A stretch of DNA of 45,846 bases from Cytophagaceae bacterium UBA6715 (lineage in GTDB: Bacteria; Bacteroidota; Bacteroidia; Cytophagales; Spirosomataceae): contig DKIP01000048.1 of NCBI GenBank assembly GCA_002454335.1, forward strand, positions 1-45,846, read 5' to 3'. The notes below the pieces were generated by a model. That model did not search any database and was not told where the DNA came from. It was given only the letters and a program-made list of their open reading frames with translations. Shown piece by piece: positions 32,438 through 40,585 of the stretch (position 1 is its first letter; each line of letters opens with the position of its first letter). Position numbers and translations under genes: made by a program.

Positions 32438-35400
32438 TTATTTTTTCTTTAAAGTGCTTAAATATTCAACCAAATCTGTTAATTCACTCGTCGACATACC
32501 AGCTGCCAACTCATCTGGCATCATCGAGCTATCTAATTGTTTCACGGATTTCAATGCGGATGTTTTGAAGTTTTGAATGCCACCTCCGGGTAATTTTAGG
32601 ATGATATCGGTTTCATTTTTCGAGGTAACGATTCCTTGATAAACATCTCCTTTTTTTGTTGTAATCTCAAAGGTTTCATAGCCAAAGCCAATACCCGCAT
32701 TCGGATGAAGGATTGATAGATACATCCCTTCTTTCGATAATTTTGAGCCTATTTCAGATAATTTTGGCCCAAAATCAATGCCCTCATTGTTGATTTGATG
32801 GCACATGGCACATTGCTCCACAAATACTTTAATTCCATTTTTTGCTACACCTTTCAAGCTGATTAATTCATTCAATGCAGGATGTTTCGTTTTGGAATTA
32901 CTCTGTGCGCCACTTAGGTAGGTGTTAGCTTCCACACGAACTCCTTTGCGCCACGCTTTACTGACCGACTCAACCACGGATGGAATCAGGTTTGCGGGAA
33001 TTTGTTTTTGCTTCAATGCTTGTAAGACAAAATCTTCACCAGCAGGGTAGGAGTTCCCGATTCCTTTGGCTGCATCTTTCCGTACGATTAAATCGAGTTT
33101 AGTATTTAGTAAGATTTGGTTGAGTAATGCGACACTTTCTTTGTTGCCTTGCCAGCGAATCGCATCAATGATGGACCGTTTTACCGTATTATTTCCTTGA
33201 TTAAACGTTGATTTTATCAAATCATTTCCTCCTAACGCATAGAGCGTTTTGGCTGCTTGTCGGCCACCTTTATTGCTCAAAATGATTTTCATCAATTCGG
33301 GCTTTAATTCGCCTAAACTGTATTTTTCGATTAATTGGGTGTATTCGTCTATGTCATTTTTAGGTAAAAGATTGATAACAGTTTTACGTGCCAATGCATT
33401 TTTCTGCATGTATTCTGGCGAAAGATGACGGATCGCTACCAAAGTAGCAGCGGCATTTTTTTTAAGTTCTGTGTTGATTAATTGAACCAATAAGGCCGAT
33501 TTCTCTTCTCCTGGAATGAAATCCAATGCACGGAAATAGCGCAACTTGTCGTTCAATGGTTTTGCCTCTTTTAAGTATTGGAAAATATAGGAATTCGCTA
33601 ATGCTGTTCTCGAACGGAAGATGATATCCCGGAATGCCGGCGAATCTACAGGTTTTAATGCCAAATAGGCGGCTAAACGAGTATCCCACGCACGGTCTGC
33701 ACCGATGCCCAATGCCTCTAAGTACCATCGGTCCGCGCCGGTATGTTGGTTCGCTAAAGCCGCCCACATCGCATCCGCTTCTGGGTTCTTTACATGGTGC
33801 AAAGCGATGGCTAGTTCTCGTTTCACTTGATAATCTGAATCTTGTATAATGCGCTGAGCTAAGGATTTCCATGTATCAAATGGACGCATTTTCATCGCTC
33901 GGATGGCCATCATGCGCCATTCAGCAGATGTATTCGTAAGTGCTTTGTCGATGTAATTTAATCCGTTGGGGCGTTGGGTTAAGATCCAAAATAAGCGTGC
34001 TTTTAATCGCGGGTTGCTTTCGTTTTGATAGACTGCTGCGATGTCCTGCGATGCTTTTTCTCCAAATCCCTGTAAAGCTTTATAGCCTACATAGCGCGTG
34101 GCAAGATTCGGGTTGAACAATGCCGTAATAGCTCCCATGGGAGAATTAAGATGTAATTTTTTGATTAAATAAGGTGTATTTTTTGGGGATATACGATAGA
34201 TGCGCCCCTTGTTTTGGTCACCAGCTTGATGCCCACCCACACCGGGGTCATACCAGTCGGCGATAAAGAGTGAACCATCTGGCGCCACCGTTACATCCGC
34301 TGGACGAAACCATTGGTCTTTAATGCCCTCAACGAGATTGATGATGCTAGCTGTATATCCAGCTCCTTCTGGTTTTATGGGGTATGCGCGCACTACGTTC
34401 GGGCCTGCATCCGCATGGATGATTTGATTTTGGAATTTAGCAGGTAATAATTGTCCTTCATAGACCAAAATACCGGTAGGCGAACCTGAACCGGTTTGCA
34501 ATAAATTGGGAACAACGCCTGGGTCGTTTAAATGCCAATGTTGAAGTGGCACCTCTTTTTCCATGTTTGTTCGTGCTACATACCATCCTTCGCCGGTCAT
34601 TTCATCCGTGTAGCCATAATTTCCGCGCTCGAAAACAGAATTGATACGGACTCCTTTGTTACCGTCATCGTCGTTATCTGATTGCCATAATGCCCCGTAC
34701 GAGTCAACGGCAACTTCAAAGTTGTTTCGGAAGTTTTGGCCTAAACATTCTACTTGTGTGCCGTCGACATTGCAACGGAAGACCATTCCTTGTTTGTACT
34801 TTTTAGGTCCAATGATGTCTCCATCTTGATCGAGAACGGGATTTCCTTTGGCATCTAGCAATTGCTTGCCCTCATTTCCTAGATTGAAATATAATTTTCC
34901 GTCAGGACCAAAGGTAAATGCGTGTGCCCCATGATCATGCTGTTCCCCACCGATTCCTTGAAACAAAATTTCTTTGCGGTCGGCTTTGTCATCATGATTG
35001 TCGTCATACAAGCGCCAGATGTAGGGGCTTTGTGCCACAATAACCATGCTGTCGAGTACGGCAATGCCAAGCGGGGCATTTAAATCAGGGGATTGATAGA
35101 ATGTTTTTTGGTTATCTGCTTTTCCGTCACCATTCGTGTCCTCCAAGATAATGATGCGATCTCCCGCAGGATTCGTCGGATTACCAGCGATGGCTGGTCG
35201 GTAATTGAACGCCTCCGTAATCCATACGCGACCTCGCGAATCGATGTCCATGTTGGTTGGATTTTTTAACATGGGTTCCGTGGCAAAGGTTGTTATTTCT
35301 AACTCGGGATCAATCTGTAAACCTGCCAATGCATTCGCTGCCTCATGTTTTTGAGATTCGGTTAGTGAATCAAGCAGGGCTTGTCCCCAGTGTTGATGTT

Positions 35401-35488
35401 CGTTTTGCTGGAATGAAGAAATTCCAAGGTAAGTCAAAAGGCATAATGAGCCGAAAATGGACAAAAATCCACGGAGAGAATTTTTCAT
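32438..35488 (-). CDS. Secreted PVC-type dehydrogenase with HEAT repeats and a haem c domain
   Basis: A 1016-residue protein with an N-terminal signal or anchor (FLSIFGSLCLLTYLGI). Residues about 60-430 form a sorbosone-dehydrogenase-like beta-propeller (GRVWITEAFNYRP, NGDGKADN, GPDGKLYFNLGNEGK, RPADVTVAPDGSLFIADWYDPG). Residues about 440-850 are HEAT-like helical repeats. Near residue 892 the haem c motif CAMCH is followed by DFGPKLSEIG and a distal Met candidate in MMPDELAAG. Such proteins oxidise sugars or polyols in the periplasm and pass electrons to a cytochrome chain. It is the first gene of an operon with the exported isomerase, and has a good promoter upstream. Confidence 0.9.
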   Translation of the reverse strand: MKNSLRGFLSIFGSLCLLTYLGISSFQQNEHQHWGQALLDSLTESQKHEAANALAGLQIDPELEITTFATEPMLKNPTNMDIDSRGRVWITEAFNYRPAIAGNPTNPAGDRIIILEDTNGDGKADNQKTFYQSPDLNAPLGIAVLDSMVIVAQSPYIWRLYDDNHDDKADRKEILFQGIGGEQHDHGAHAFTFGPDGKLYFNLGNEGKQLLDAKGNPVLDQDGDIIGPKKYKQGMVFRCNVDGTQVECLGQNFRNNFEVAVDSYGALWQSDNDDDGNKGVRINSVFERGNYGYTDEMTGEGWYVARTNMEKEVPLQHWHLNDPGVVPNLLQTGSGSPTGILVYEGQLLPAKFQNQIIHADAGPNVVRAYPIKPEGAGYTASIINLVEGIKDQWFRPADVTVAPDGSLFIADWYDPGVGGHQAGDQNKGRIYRISPKNTPYLIKKLHLNSPMGAITALFNPNLATRYVGYKALQGFGEKASQDIAAVYQNESNPRLKARLFWILTQRPNGLNYIDKALTNTSAEWRMMAIRAMKMRPFDTWKSLAQRIIQDSDYQVKRELAIALHHVKNPEADAMWAALANQHTGADRWYLEALGIGADRAWDTRLAAYLALKPVDSPAFRDIIFRSRTALANSYIFQYLKEAKPLNDKLRYFRALDFIPGEEKSALLVQLINTELKKNAAATLVAIRHLSPEYMQKNALARKTVINLLPKNDIDEYTQLIEKYSLGELKPELMKIILSNKGGRQAAKTLYALGGNDLIKSTFNQGNNTVKRSIIDAIRWQGNKESVALLNQILLNTKLDLIVRKDAAKGIGNSYPAGEDFVLQALKQKQIPANLIPSVVESVSKAWRKGVRVEANTYLSGAQSNSKTKHPALNELISLKGVAKNGIKVFVEQCAMCHQINNEGIDFGPKLSEIGSKLSKEGMYLSILHPNAGIGFGYETFEITTKKGDVYQGIVTSKNETDIILKLPGGGIQNFKTSALKSVKQLDSSMMPDELAAGMSTSELTDLVEYLSTLKKK

Positions 35489-35550
35489 GCTAATTAAATA
35501 GGTTGAGCGAAACGCTTTGTTGTAAAGGTCTTTTAATTCGGCAAAAAATG

Positions 35551-35579
35551 CAAATTTATCGTTTGATGATTTGATTCAA
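35551..35579 (-). promoter_or_regulatory. Promoter of the dehydrogenase-isomerase operon
   Basis: On the minus strand, TTG at 35579-35577, an 18-nt spacer and TAAATTTG at 35558-35551. Both elements match the Bacteroidota consensus. The implied start near 35546 leaves a leader of about 58 nt before the ATG at 35488. The promoter overlaps the 3' end of the glycosyltransferase gene. Confidence 0.55.
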
Positions 35580-36584
35580 TTTGGAACGGAAATTGAGATA
35601 GGCCAAGAGGTTTTGGGGGCTTAATAAATTCGTTTTAAAATAGCTTTTCCAATCTTTTGCAGTTTGCGGAGGATTAAGAAATGTCGCCCGACAAAAGTAA
35701 AAAGCTTGTTTGACCTTGTTGGATTTGTTTTCGTTGCAATCCATTCGCATCAGGTAATATGCCTGCAGGATAGGTTTAATGAGGTGCTTGTATTTGTATT
35801 TTGTATGGGCATTGATACTTGAATACATGAATATCCGATTTTTAATGAAGGCATCGGCCTGTACATGGTCGGTCATGCTAATGCCTCCTTCATTTTTTCG
35901 GTAAACGGACATCACTTCTGGTAAATAGCCAATGGGGCCTTGTTCTGCTAATATAACATAGAGGGGAATATCACCGCTTTTCGAGTGTAAAAACCATTCG
36001 GGTAAAGGATGTGCATATTTTCTTCGCATCATCACGGAAGCTGTTGCCATGAACCAAGTTTCTTTTTCCACGAGGAAGTCGGCGGATTCCACCCAAGGTT
36101 TTTGGTCTGTAGGATTGATCAAAACGGGTTCCCGATTACTTCCATCCTCAAATATGATTTGAGCATTGTGAAAGCAGGCAGAAGCATGGGGATGTTGATC
36201 TAAAAAGTCGACTTGGCGTTGCAGTTTTAGTGGATCTGTCCAATAGTCGTCGCCTTCGATATGAACAATGTATTCTCCTTTGCAATCTAGAAAACAATGA
36301 ACATAATTGATTTTAGATCCGAGGTTTTCAGGTCTAATGTAGGCTTTGATTTTGTCGGGATATTTCCGAGCATATTCGCGAACAATTTCGGCTGTTCCAT
36401 CGGGAGAATGATCTTCGCCGATGATGATTTCAAGTTCAAAATTGACTTTTTGTCCTAGGATTGCATCTAAACTTGTTCGGATGTAGGCTTCATGTTTATA
36501 GGTGATGAAGCATACACTTACTTTGGGTTTTATAGGTGTTTGCGAGCCAGGAAAAAGGTGTTTATCGTAGTGCGAAAAATTCAT
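35556..36584 (-). CDS. Family 2 glycosyltransferase
   Basis: A 342-residue GT-A fold enzyme. The N-terminal domain has VSVCFITYKHEAYIRTSLDAIL, then EIIIGEDHSPDGTAEIV and YIVHIEGDDYWTDPLKLQRQV, in which E-G-D-D is the metal and nucleotide-sugar binding DxD-type motif. The C-terminal part is basic and helical without clear membrane spans. It probably adds a sugar to a surface polysaccharide or glycan. It follows the glycosidase-like gene at 36590 by 5 bp, so the two are likely one unit. Confidence 0.9.
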   Translation of the reverse strand: MNFSHYDKHLFPGSQTPIKPKVSVCFITYKHEAYIRTSLDAILGQKVNFELEIIIGEDHSPDGTAEIVREYARKYPDKIKAYIRPENLGSKINYVHCFLDCKGEYIVHIEGDDYWTDPLKLQRQVDFLDQHPHASACFHNAQIIFEDGSNREPVLINPTDQKPWVESADFLVEKETWFMATASVMMRRKYAHPLPEWFLHSKSGDIPLYVILAEQGPIGYLPEVMSVYRKNEGGISMTDHVQADAFIKNRIFMYSSINAHTKYKYKHLIKPILQAYYLMRMDCNENKSNKVKQAFYFCRATFLNPPQTAKDWKSYFKTNLLSPQNLLAYLNFRSKLNQIIKR

Positions 36585-36589
36585 CGGTT

Positions 36590-37528
36590 TTATTCCATTA
36601 CGGCATAACCCACGCCCGTTTGACCAAAATGATTTCCATTATAAAACATGACTTTCTTGCCTTTGTGATTAATCACAAGCGGGTATTCTATCATGGTATA
36701 GTCCCAGTCGGCAGGATTATTACTCACATCAATGCCTACTTGCTCATCGAAACGAGTCCAATGGATCCCGTCTGAGGATTCTGCATAATAAATGCGGTAA
36801 GAACGTTCACGGTTTGTTCGGTAGTCGGTGATTGCCCGAGCGGAGAACCACATTTTATAGATTCCATCTTCGATGATGACGGATGGACGAGAAATTCCAC
36901 CTTCTACCGAATCTCGGTAATCGATAGCCACTTGTCCTTTGCGATTCCATTCGATTCCATCGGAGGATTCGGCGTATTTAATGTGATAGCAGGGCTCCAT
37001 GAGGCCTTGATCTTCTAACCAATGCGTACAGTTTAAATACCAAGCCTTGTACTTCCCTTCGTGGAACAAGAAGCAAGCAGAGCCATTGAAATAAGGTTCT
37101 TGGGCAGTGGTACTGATGATAGGACCCGTGAATTTTTTGGTGAAATGTACGCCATCTGTCGAAGTCGCAAGCCCCAAGGCATTGTGATAGGGTATGGTGT
37201 TGCGAACGGTCCAGCCGATGTAGTATAGCCATTTTTCATCACCGTTTTGCATGAACCAAGTGGGCATAATGCCACAATCGTCGAATGTACCTGGAACCCC
37301 TAAATCCAAAATAGGTTCAGGATGTAGATAGAGAATGCTGGCAAGATTGTTTGGGTCAAGATCAATGAATGAGGCTTGGCAACGTCCTTTTTCATCACGT
37401 GCCGAGTAGTAAAGTCTTATTTTGTCTTCATAAGATGTATCTGCACATACGACATGTGCATACCCGCGTTGGTTCCAAGTTGACTTCCCGTCGGGGCAAT
37501 AAATAAGACCTTGTTTAATCCACTGCAT
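36590..37528 (-). CDS. Glycosidase-like five-bladed beta-propeller protein
   Basis: About 312 residues from the ATG at 37528 (MQWIKQGLIYCPDGK). A longer frame to 37675 would overlap the NIPSNAP gene by 100 bp and has an implausible basic start. Repeated blade motifs are seen: GYAHVVCAD, IRLYYSARDEKGR, YYIGWTV, ATSTDGVHF, YAESSDGIEWNR, GISRPSVI and YYAESSDGIHWTRFD. This is the GH32/GH43/GH130-like propeller pattern. There is no signal peptide, so a cytoplasmic role linked to glycan synthesis is plausible, given the glycosyltransferase 5 bp downstream. Catalytic acids were not assigned. Confidence 0.78.
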   Translation of the reverse strand: MQWIKQGLIYCPDGKSTWNQRGYAHVVCADTSYEDKIRLYYSARDEKGRCQASFIDLDPNNLASILYLHPEPILDLGVPGTFDDCGIMPTWFMQNGDEKWLYYIGWTVRNTIPYHNALGLATSTDGVHFTKKFTGPIISTTAQEPYFNGSACFLFHEGKYKAWYLNCTHWLEDQGLMEPCYHIKYAESSDGIEWNRKGQVAIDYRDSVEGGISRPSVIIEDGIYKMWFSARAITDYRTNRERSYRIYYAESSDGIHWTRFDEQVGIDVSNNPADWDYTMIEYPLVINHKGKKVMFYNGNHFGQTGVGYAVME

Positions 37529-37575
37529 ATAATTGGACGTGGCATTTGTAAGACCACGTCCAAAGATACGACCAA

Positions 37576-38319
37576 TTATCGAATTGTCGAGAAACTTGTG
37601 GGGCTCATGTAGATTGATTCCACCTTTTCGACGATTTTGCCATCTTTTTCGGATGCATCTTTCACCGAAATCCATTTCGGGTCTGATCGGAATGCATCAA
37701 AACTTGCTTTGCCGGCAGCTTCACTTTTATGTGCGATGAAGTAAAGCAATTTGCTCTGTGAGCCGTCTTTTGGAAGGGTTGTGAAATAGGCGATGTTGTC
37801 CATGCCATGTTTTTTGAAAAGTTTAACGGTATGGTCGCGAAAGCGCGTCAAAACGTTTTCTAATTTTCCTGGAGTTGCCGTGTAGGTACGCATTTCGAAT
37901 GTTCGGTCTGCGTGGCTGTGGGATGCTTTGATTTTCGGACTGAAATCTGTTGCATGCATAAAGATGCTCGTAACTTTAGCCACGATTTTGCCACTCTCTT
38001 CCGATTTTCTTGCCACTTCTTTCCACGCAGGATCGTTGCCAAAATGTTTCCATGATGAATCACGTGCTGCTTGAGATGGATAAGCCAAAATGTAATACAA
38101 GGCATTCTCTGCGTTGTTGTTCGGAATCCAATAGCCCACATTCGTCATGCCATGTTTTTCAAAAATCTTAGTAGTATGATTCGTAAATCGCTGAATTAAC
38201 GCGTCTAGTCGGCCTGGATGGCAATAATAGATGCGCATTTCAAAATAACGCGTATCAGGTTTCTTGGAAAAGCCTAGAAATGAGAGGCTAAGCAAGCAGA
38301 ATAGTAAGATGTTTTTCAT
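37576..38319 (-). CDS. Exported protein with two NIPSNAP domains
   Basis: 247 residues from the ATG at 38319, chosen because it gives a proper signal peptide (MKNILLFCLLSLSFLGFSKK). The longer open frame upstream is not needed. Two tandem NIPSNAP-type ferredoxin-like domains follow: YFEMRIYYCHPGRLDALIQ with HTTKIFEKHGM, and TFEMRTYTATPGKLENVLT with HTVKLFKKHGM. The copies are clearly homologous. The function of NIPSNAP domains in bacteria is not settled. The gene sits alone between intergenic gaps of 47 and 68 bp on the minus strand. Confidence 0.9.
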   Translation of the reverse strand: MKNILLFCLLSLSFLGFSKKPDTRYFEMRIYYCHPGRLDALIQRFTNHTTKIFEKHGMTNVGYWIPNNNAENALYYILAYPSQAARDSSWKHFGNDPAWKEVARKSEESGKIVAKVTSIFMHATDFSPKIKASHSHADRTFEMRTYTATPGKLENVLTRFRDHTVKLFKKHGMDNIAYFTTLPKDGSQSKLLYFIAHKSEAAGKASFDAFRSDPKWISVKDASEKDGKIVEKVESIYMSPTSFSTIR

Positions 38320-38387
38320 AGAAAATGTTAGTTTAAGGGCTAATGTAGTAGAATTTGTACTGATTAGTATCCTGATTACTCGATTTT

Positions 38388-38963
38388 TTACACGGATCCT
38401 AATCGCTTTGACATGACGTGTTGTAAATAGGCAAATATCATTTCCGGTTTCAGCGTACGCCAATTAGGAATCTGCAAATTTCCCCCAAAATTGATGTAAT
38501 AATCCACATGGTATTTGGCCCATTCTTGTTCGACAAACGCGGCAAAATGCAAACCTACGATCCAGCCATCTTCTACTTCTTCGAACCATTCGGCATAATA
38601 ATCATCCTCATAGCTTCCGTGAAAATTGAAGACATTTTCACCAATCAAAATAAAATGTTTGATTCCTACAGCGAGCAGGTGGTCGATAACCTGTCTTTTA
38701 AGTAGCATGATATCGTTATGTAGTGTATCATTCCACTCGCCGAATAATTCAATGATTGAGTAACCAAGTACATAATCGGTGAAGAGAATTTTGCAATAAA
38801 GTGTTTCGGAATCAATCTCATCCCAAAGAGGATGAATGTAATAGCCATAGATATCGTTCTCGTATTCAGTTTGCGAATAGCTTCTCCCATAAAAAGGTGA
38901 TTTACGATCTTGCGACGCATTGTAAATGGATTCCCATTGGAAGGATGGTTCGATTTCTTGCAT
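38388..38963 (-). CDS. Conserved-looking hypothetical cytoplasmic protein
   Basis: 191 residues if started at the ATG at 38963 (MQEIEPSFQWESIYNASQDR). The frame stays open to an ATG at 39011, which would add a 16-residue hydrophobic start. That extension is encoded by the hairpin that probably terminates the upstream gene, so I prefer the shorter form. The protein is acidic and rich in Tyr, Trp and Asp/Glu (SPFYGRSYSQTEYENDIYGYYIHPLWDE, VDYYINFGGN, IPNWRTLKP split over its length). It resembles uncharacterised proteins I recall from Cytophagales and Flavobacteriia, without known function. Confidence 0.7.
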   Translation of the reverse strand: MQEIEPSFQWESIYNASQDRKSPFYGRSYSQTEYENDIYGYYIHPLWDEIDSETLYCKILFTDYVLGYSIIELFGEWNDTLHNDIMLLKRQVIDHLLAVGIKHFILIGENVFNFHGSYEDDYYAEWFEEVEDGWIVGLHFAAFVEQEWAKYHVDYYINFGGNLQIPNWRTLKPEMIFAYLQHVMSKRLGSV

Positions 38964-38981
38964 ATAGACCCAAAATAAACA

Positions 38982-39009
38982 GAAAAGGCTTGCCAAAGCA
39001 AGCCTTTTC
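38982..39009 (-). terminator. Terminator of the PepSY-like lipoprotein gene
   Basis: GAAAAGGCTTG (38982-38992) and CAAGCCTTTTC (38999-39009) are perfect 11-bp arms with a 6-nt loop, 20 bp past the stop at 39030. Read leftwards it ends in CCTTTTCTGTTTATTTT, a fair U tract. It also overlaps the possible early start of the next gene. Confidence 0.75.
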
Positions 39010-39029
39010 ATCGGATAAGGAGGATTAGA

Positions 39030-40202
39030 TTACTTTAGTTTGGCCCCTAGGAAAACCCCATTTCCGTCAAATTCTACTTTGTAGTTTTTACCCGCCAAGC
39101 TAATGTACACTTCAATTTCTTTAATGGTTGTATCAGCAGCTACGGATTGTGCTTTCGTAAATGTCCAACCCGCATAATTCGTATTCAAATAGGTAATTGC
39201 GGCTGTTGGAATTTGTGCCTGAGTAATTTCTGTTACTGTGAAATTAGGCAGTAATGGATTGTCCTTTGGACCTTTTCCCGCATTTTGAATCAAATTAAAG
39301 TCTTTGTCAAACATGTAGGTTTGGACTACTCCTGCTACGGAAACAACCACATGATAGTGGATAGTGACGTTGTCTGCTGCAATACTTACGGCATTTTTTA
39401 GCGTCCAACCCGTGGCATTTGTATTTAAATAGGTTGTAATCGCTGCTGGCAAGGTAGTTAAGTCCGTCTTTGAGATGACCGGTTTCGCTGGGATTTCTTT
39501 GCTTGAAATCACCTTGCCACTTGCATCAATGTTTAGTTCATACATGATGCCTGATTTTTCAGCATGAATGTGGTAAATTGTAATCCCTTGGCTATCAATT
39601 TTCGCTGTCGCTCGTTGGAATGTATAACCTGTTATTGCGGTTTGCACAGCCCCTGGTAAGTCTGTCAATGCTAAATTGGTAACAGCTGGACTATGACTTC
39701 CTTTGTTTTTTCCGCCTTTGGGACCTCCTGGTATGCCGGTTGTTTGCGAAACATAAGCTCCTTTATCATCAAAAAGTACGGAATAAAACTCAGTATTGTA
39801 TTTCAATTCTACCCGATAGCCCGTAGGTGTACCTGTCGTCTTTTGGGAAGCATGTAATAAATCGTAGCCTGGAAAATTAGTGGCCAAATAAGTTAAAACA
39901 CTCGATGGTAAAGCTGTAGAGTCAATTTTTGAAAAGGCTTCTTTGATAGCTCCTTTGGAAGATAATACGATTTGAGTTTCAGTGGTTGCTGTTGTTACAT
40001 CTGCAACATACAATGCATTGGGTTGTATAATAGCGTAGGCAACTTTTGCCGTTGGGAAACTTTGTTGAATTGTTGACTGTACAGCTTGCGGTATATTGGC
40101 TGCGTTAATTGCTGTAAATCCCTCTGGATTCAAGGATTCTTCTTTGCTGCAAGAGCTTACGAACACTGTACTAGCAAAGGCGAATAGAATGAGCTTTTTC
40201 AT
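39030..40202 (-). CDS. Lipoprotein with five tandem PepSY-like repeats
   Basis: A 390-residue lipoprotein. The signal ends in VSSC with Cys18 as the lipidation site. The mature part is five copies of a 60-75 residue PepSY-like (BLIP-type) unit. The recurring pattern is L-P-x-A-(I/V)-x-x-(Y/A)-(L/I) near each start (IPQAVQSTIQQSFP, LPSSVLTYLATNFPGY, LPGAVQTAITGY, LPAAITTYLNTNATGW, IPTAAITYLNTNYAGW), each followed by a beta-hairpin ending in a D-x-x-G turn. A Gly/Lys/His-rich spacer (residues near 165) separates repeats 2 and 3. Bacteroidota encode many such proteins; the ligand is unknown. A terminator follows. Confidence 0.88.
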   Translation of the reverse strand: MKKLILFAFASTVFVSSCSKEESLNPEGFTAINAANIPQAVQSTIQQSFPTAKVAYAIIQPNALYVADVTTATTETQIVLSSKGAIKEAFSKIDSTALPSSVLTYLATNFPGYDLLHASQKTTGTPTGYRVELKYNTEFYSVLFDDKGAYVSQTTGIPGGPKGGKNKGSHSPAVTNLALTDLPGAVQTAITGYTFQRATAKIDSQGITIYHIHAEKSGIMYELNIDASGKVISSKEIPAKPVISKTDLTTLPAAITTYLNTNATGWTLKNAVSIAADNVTIHYHVVVSVAGVVQTYMFDKDFNLIQNAGKGPKDNPLLPNFTVTEITQAQIPTAAITYLNTNYAGWTFTKAQSVAADTTIKEIEVYISLAGKNYKVEFDGNGVFLGAKLK

Positions 40203-40344
40203 GATTATAAAATTTAGTTGAACGCAGAATTAACGTGTGTTTTAAATGAATCTTGTGCAAAGATGTCTGCAGGGAGTTAACTTATGGGCATTCAATCGAC
40301 GAACCGACGAATCGAGTATACGAATAAATTAAATTTGATAAATT

Positions 40345-40373
40345 TATAGTACCTTGTATTGCATAGTACTATA
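40345..40373. promoter_or_regulatory. Inverted repeat overlapping a promoter -33 element
   Basis: TATAGTAC (40345-40352), 13 nt, then GTACTATA (40366-40373) form a perfect 8-bp inverted repeat. The right side is part of the palindrome ATAGTACTAT (40363-40372), so ATAGTAC also occurs twice in direct orientation. It encloses the -33 TTG at 40359-40361, a typical arrangement for a repressor operator. Confidence 0.5.
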
Positions 40374-40388
40374 TTTTGTTTAGATTTG
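40359..40388 (+). promoter_or_regulatory. Promoter upstream of the 49-aa gene and lgt
   Basis: TTG at 40359-40361, a 19-nt spacer and TAGATTTG at 40381-40388, exact Bacteroidota elements. The -7 box ends 4 nt before the ATG at 40393, as at proA, so the mRNA could be leaderless. Another exact -7 match, TAATTTTG at 40559-40566, lies 19 nt before the lgt ATG but has no -33 partner. Bases 40203-40344 hold no gene that I can support. Confidence 0.55.
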
Positions 40389-40392
40389 TCAC

Positions 40393-40542
40393 ATGAAGAA
40401 TCATCAACAAGGTAAAATCATCTTTTTTGTTTGCTTAATGGCCTCTCAGTCAATCTTTGCATTAGGCCTTCCGCAACGTTTATATCCCGCAAAAGTTATT
40501 AAAAAATCTATTCAAGTGCTCGTGCGGAAAGTATCGCGTTAA
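40393..40542 (+). CDS. Small basic peptide with an N-terminal hydrophobic segment
   Basis: A 49-codon ORF, ATG at 40393 and TAA at 40540-40542. It starts polar and basic (MKNHQQGK), continues with a hydrophobic stretch (IIFFVCLMASQSIFALG, residues 9-25) that could be a signal peptide or membrane anchor, and ends in a basic tail (VIKKSIQVLVRKVSR). It is preceded by a good promoter with an operator-like repeat, and lgt follows 43 bp later on the same strand. No family recognised. The predicted transcription start coincides with its ATG, so it is either a leaderless gene or a non-coding leader of lgt. Confidence 0.5.
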   Translation: MKNHQQGKIIFFVCLMASQSIFALGLPQRLYPAKVIKKSIQVLVRKVSR

Positions 40543-40585
40543 TTCTTAAAAAATCTCTTAATTTTGGGTTTCATTCGATCAGCCC

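Noticed and set aside
33462..33872. 136-codon minus-strand ORF inside the haem c dehydrogenase gene
   Set aside because: It is in another frame of a long gene with continuous HEAT-like repeats, and its composition (many Arg, Cys, Ser) is that of an out-of-frame shadow.
37529..37675. Upstream extension of the glycosidase-like gene to the ATG at 37675
   Set aside because: It would overlap the NIPSNAP gene by 100 bp and add a basic segment (KRWQNRRKGG) that does not look like the family; the ATG at 37528 gives a natural start.
38320..38463. Upstream extension of the NIPSNAP gene
   Set aside because: The ATG at 38319 begins a standard signal peptide; the extra residues have no recognisable feature and run into the next gene.
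40203..40344. Possible riboswitch or small RNA between the PepSY-like gene and the 49-aa gene
   Set aside because: AT-rich with only short weak repeats; no known riboswitch core or strong hairpin could be recognised.
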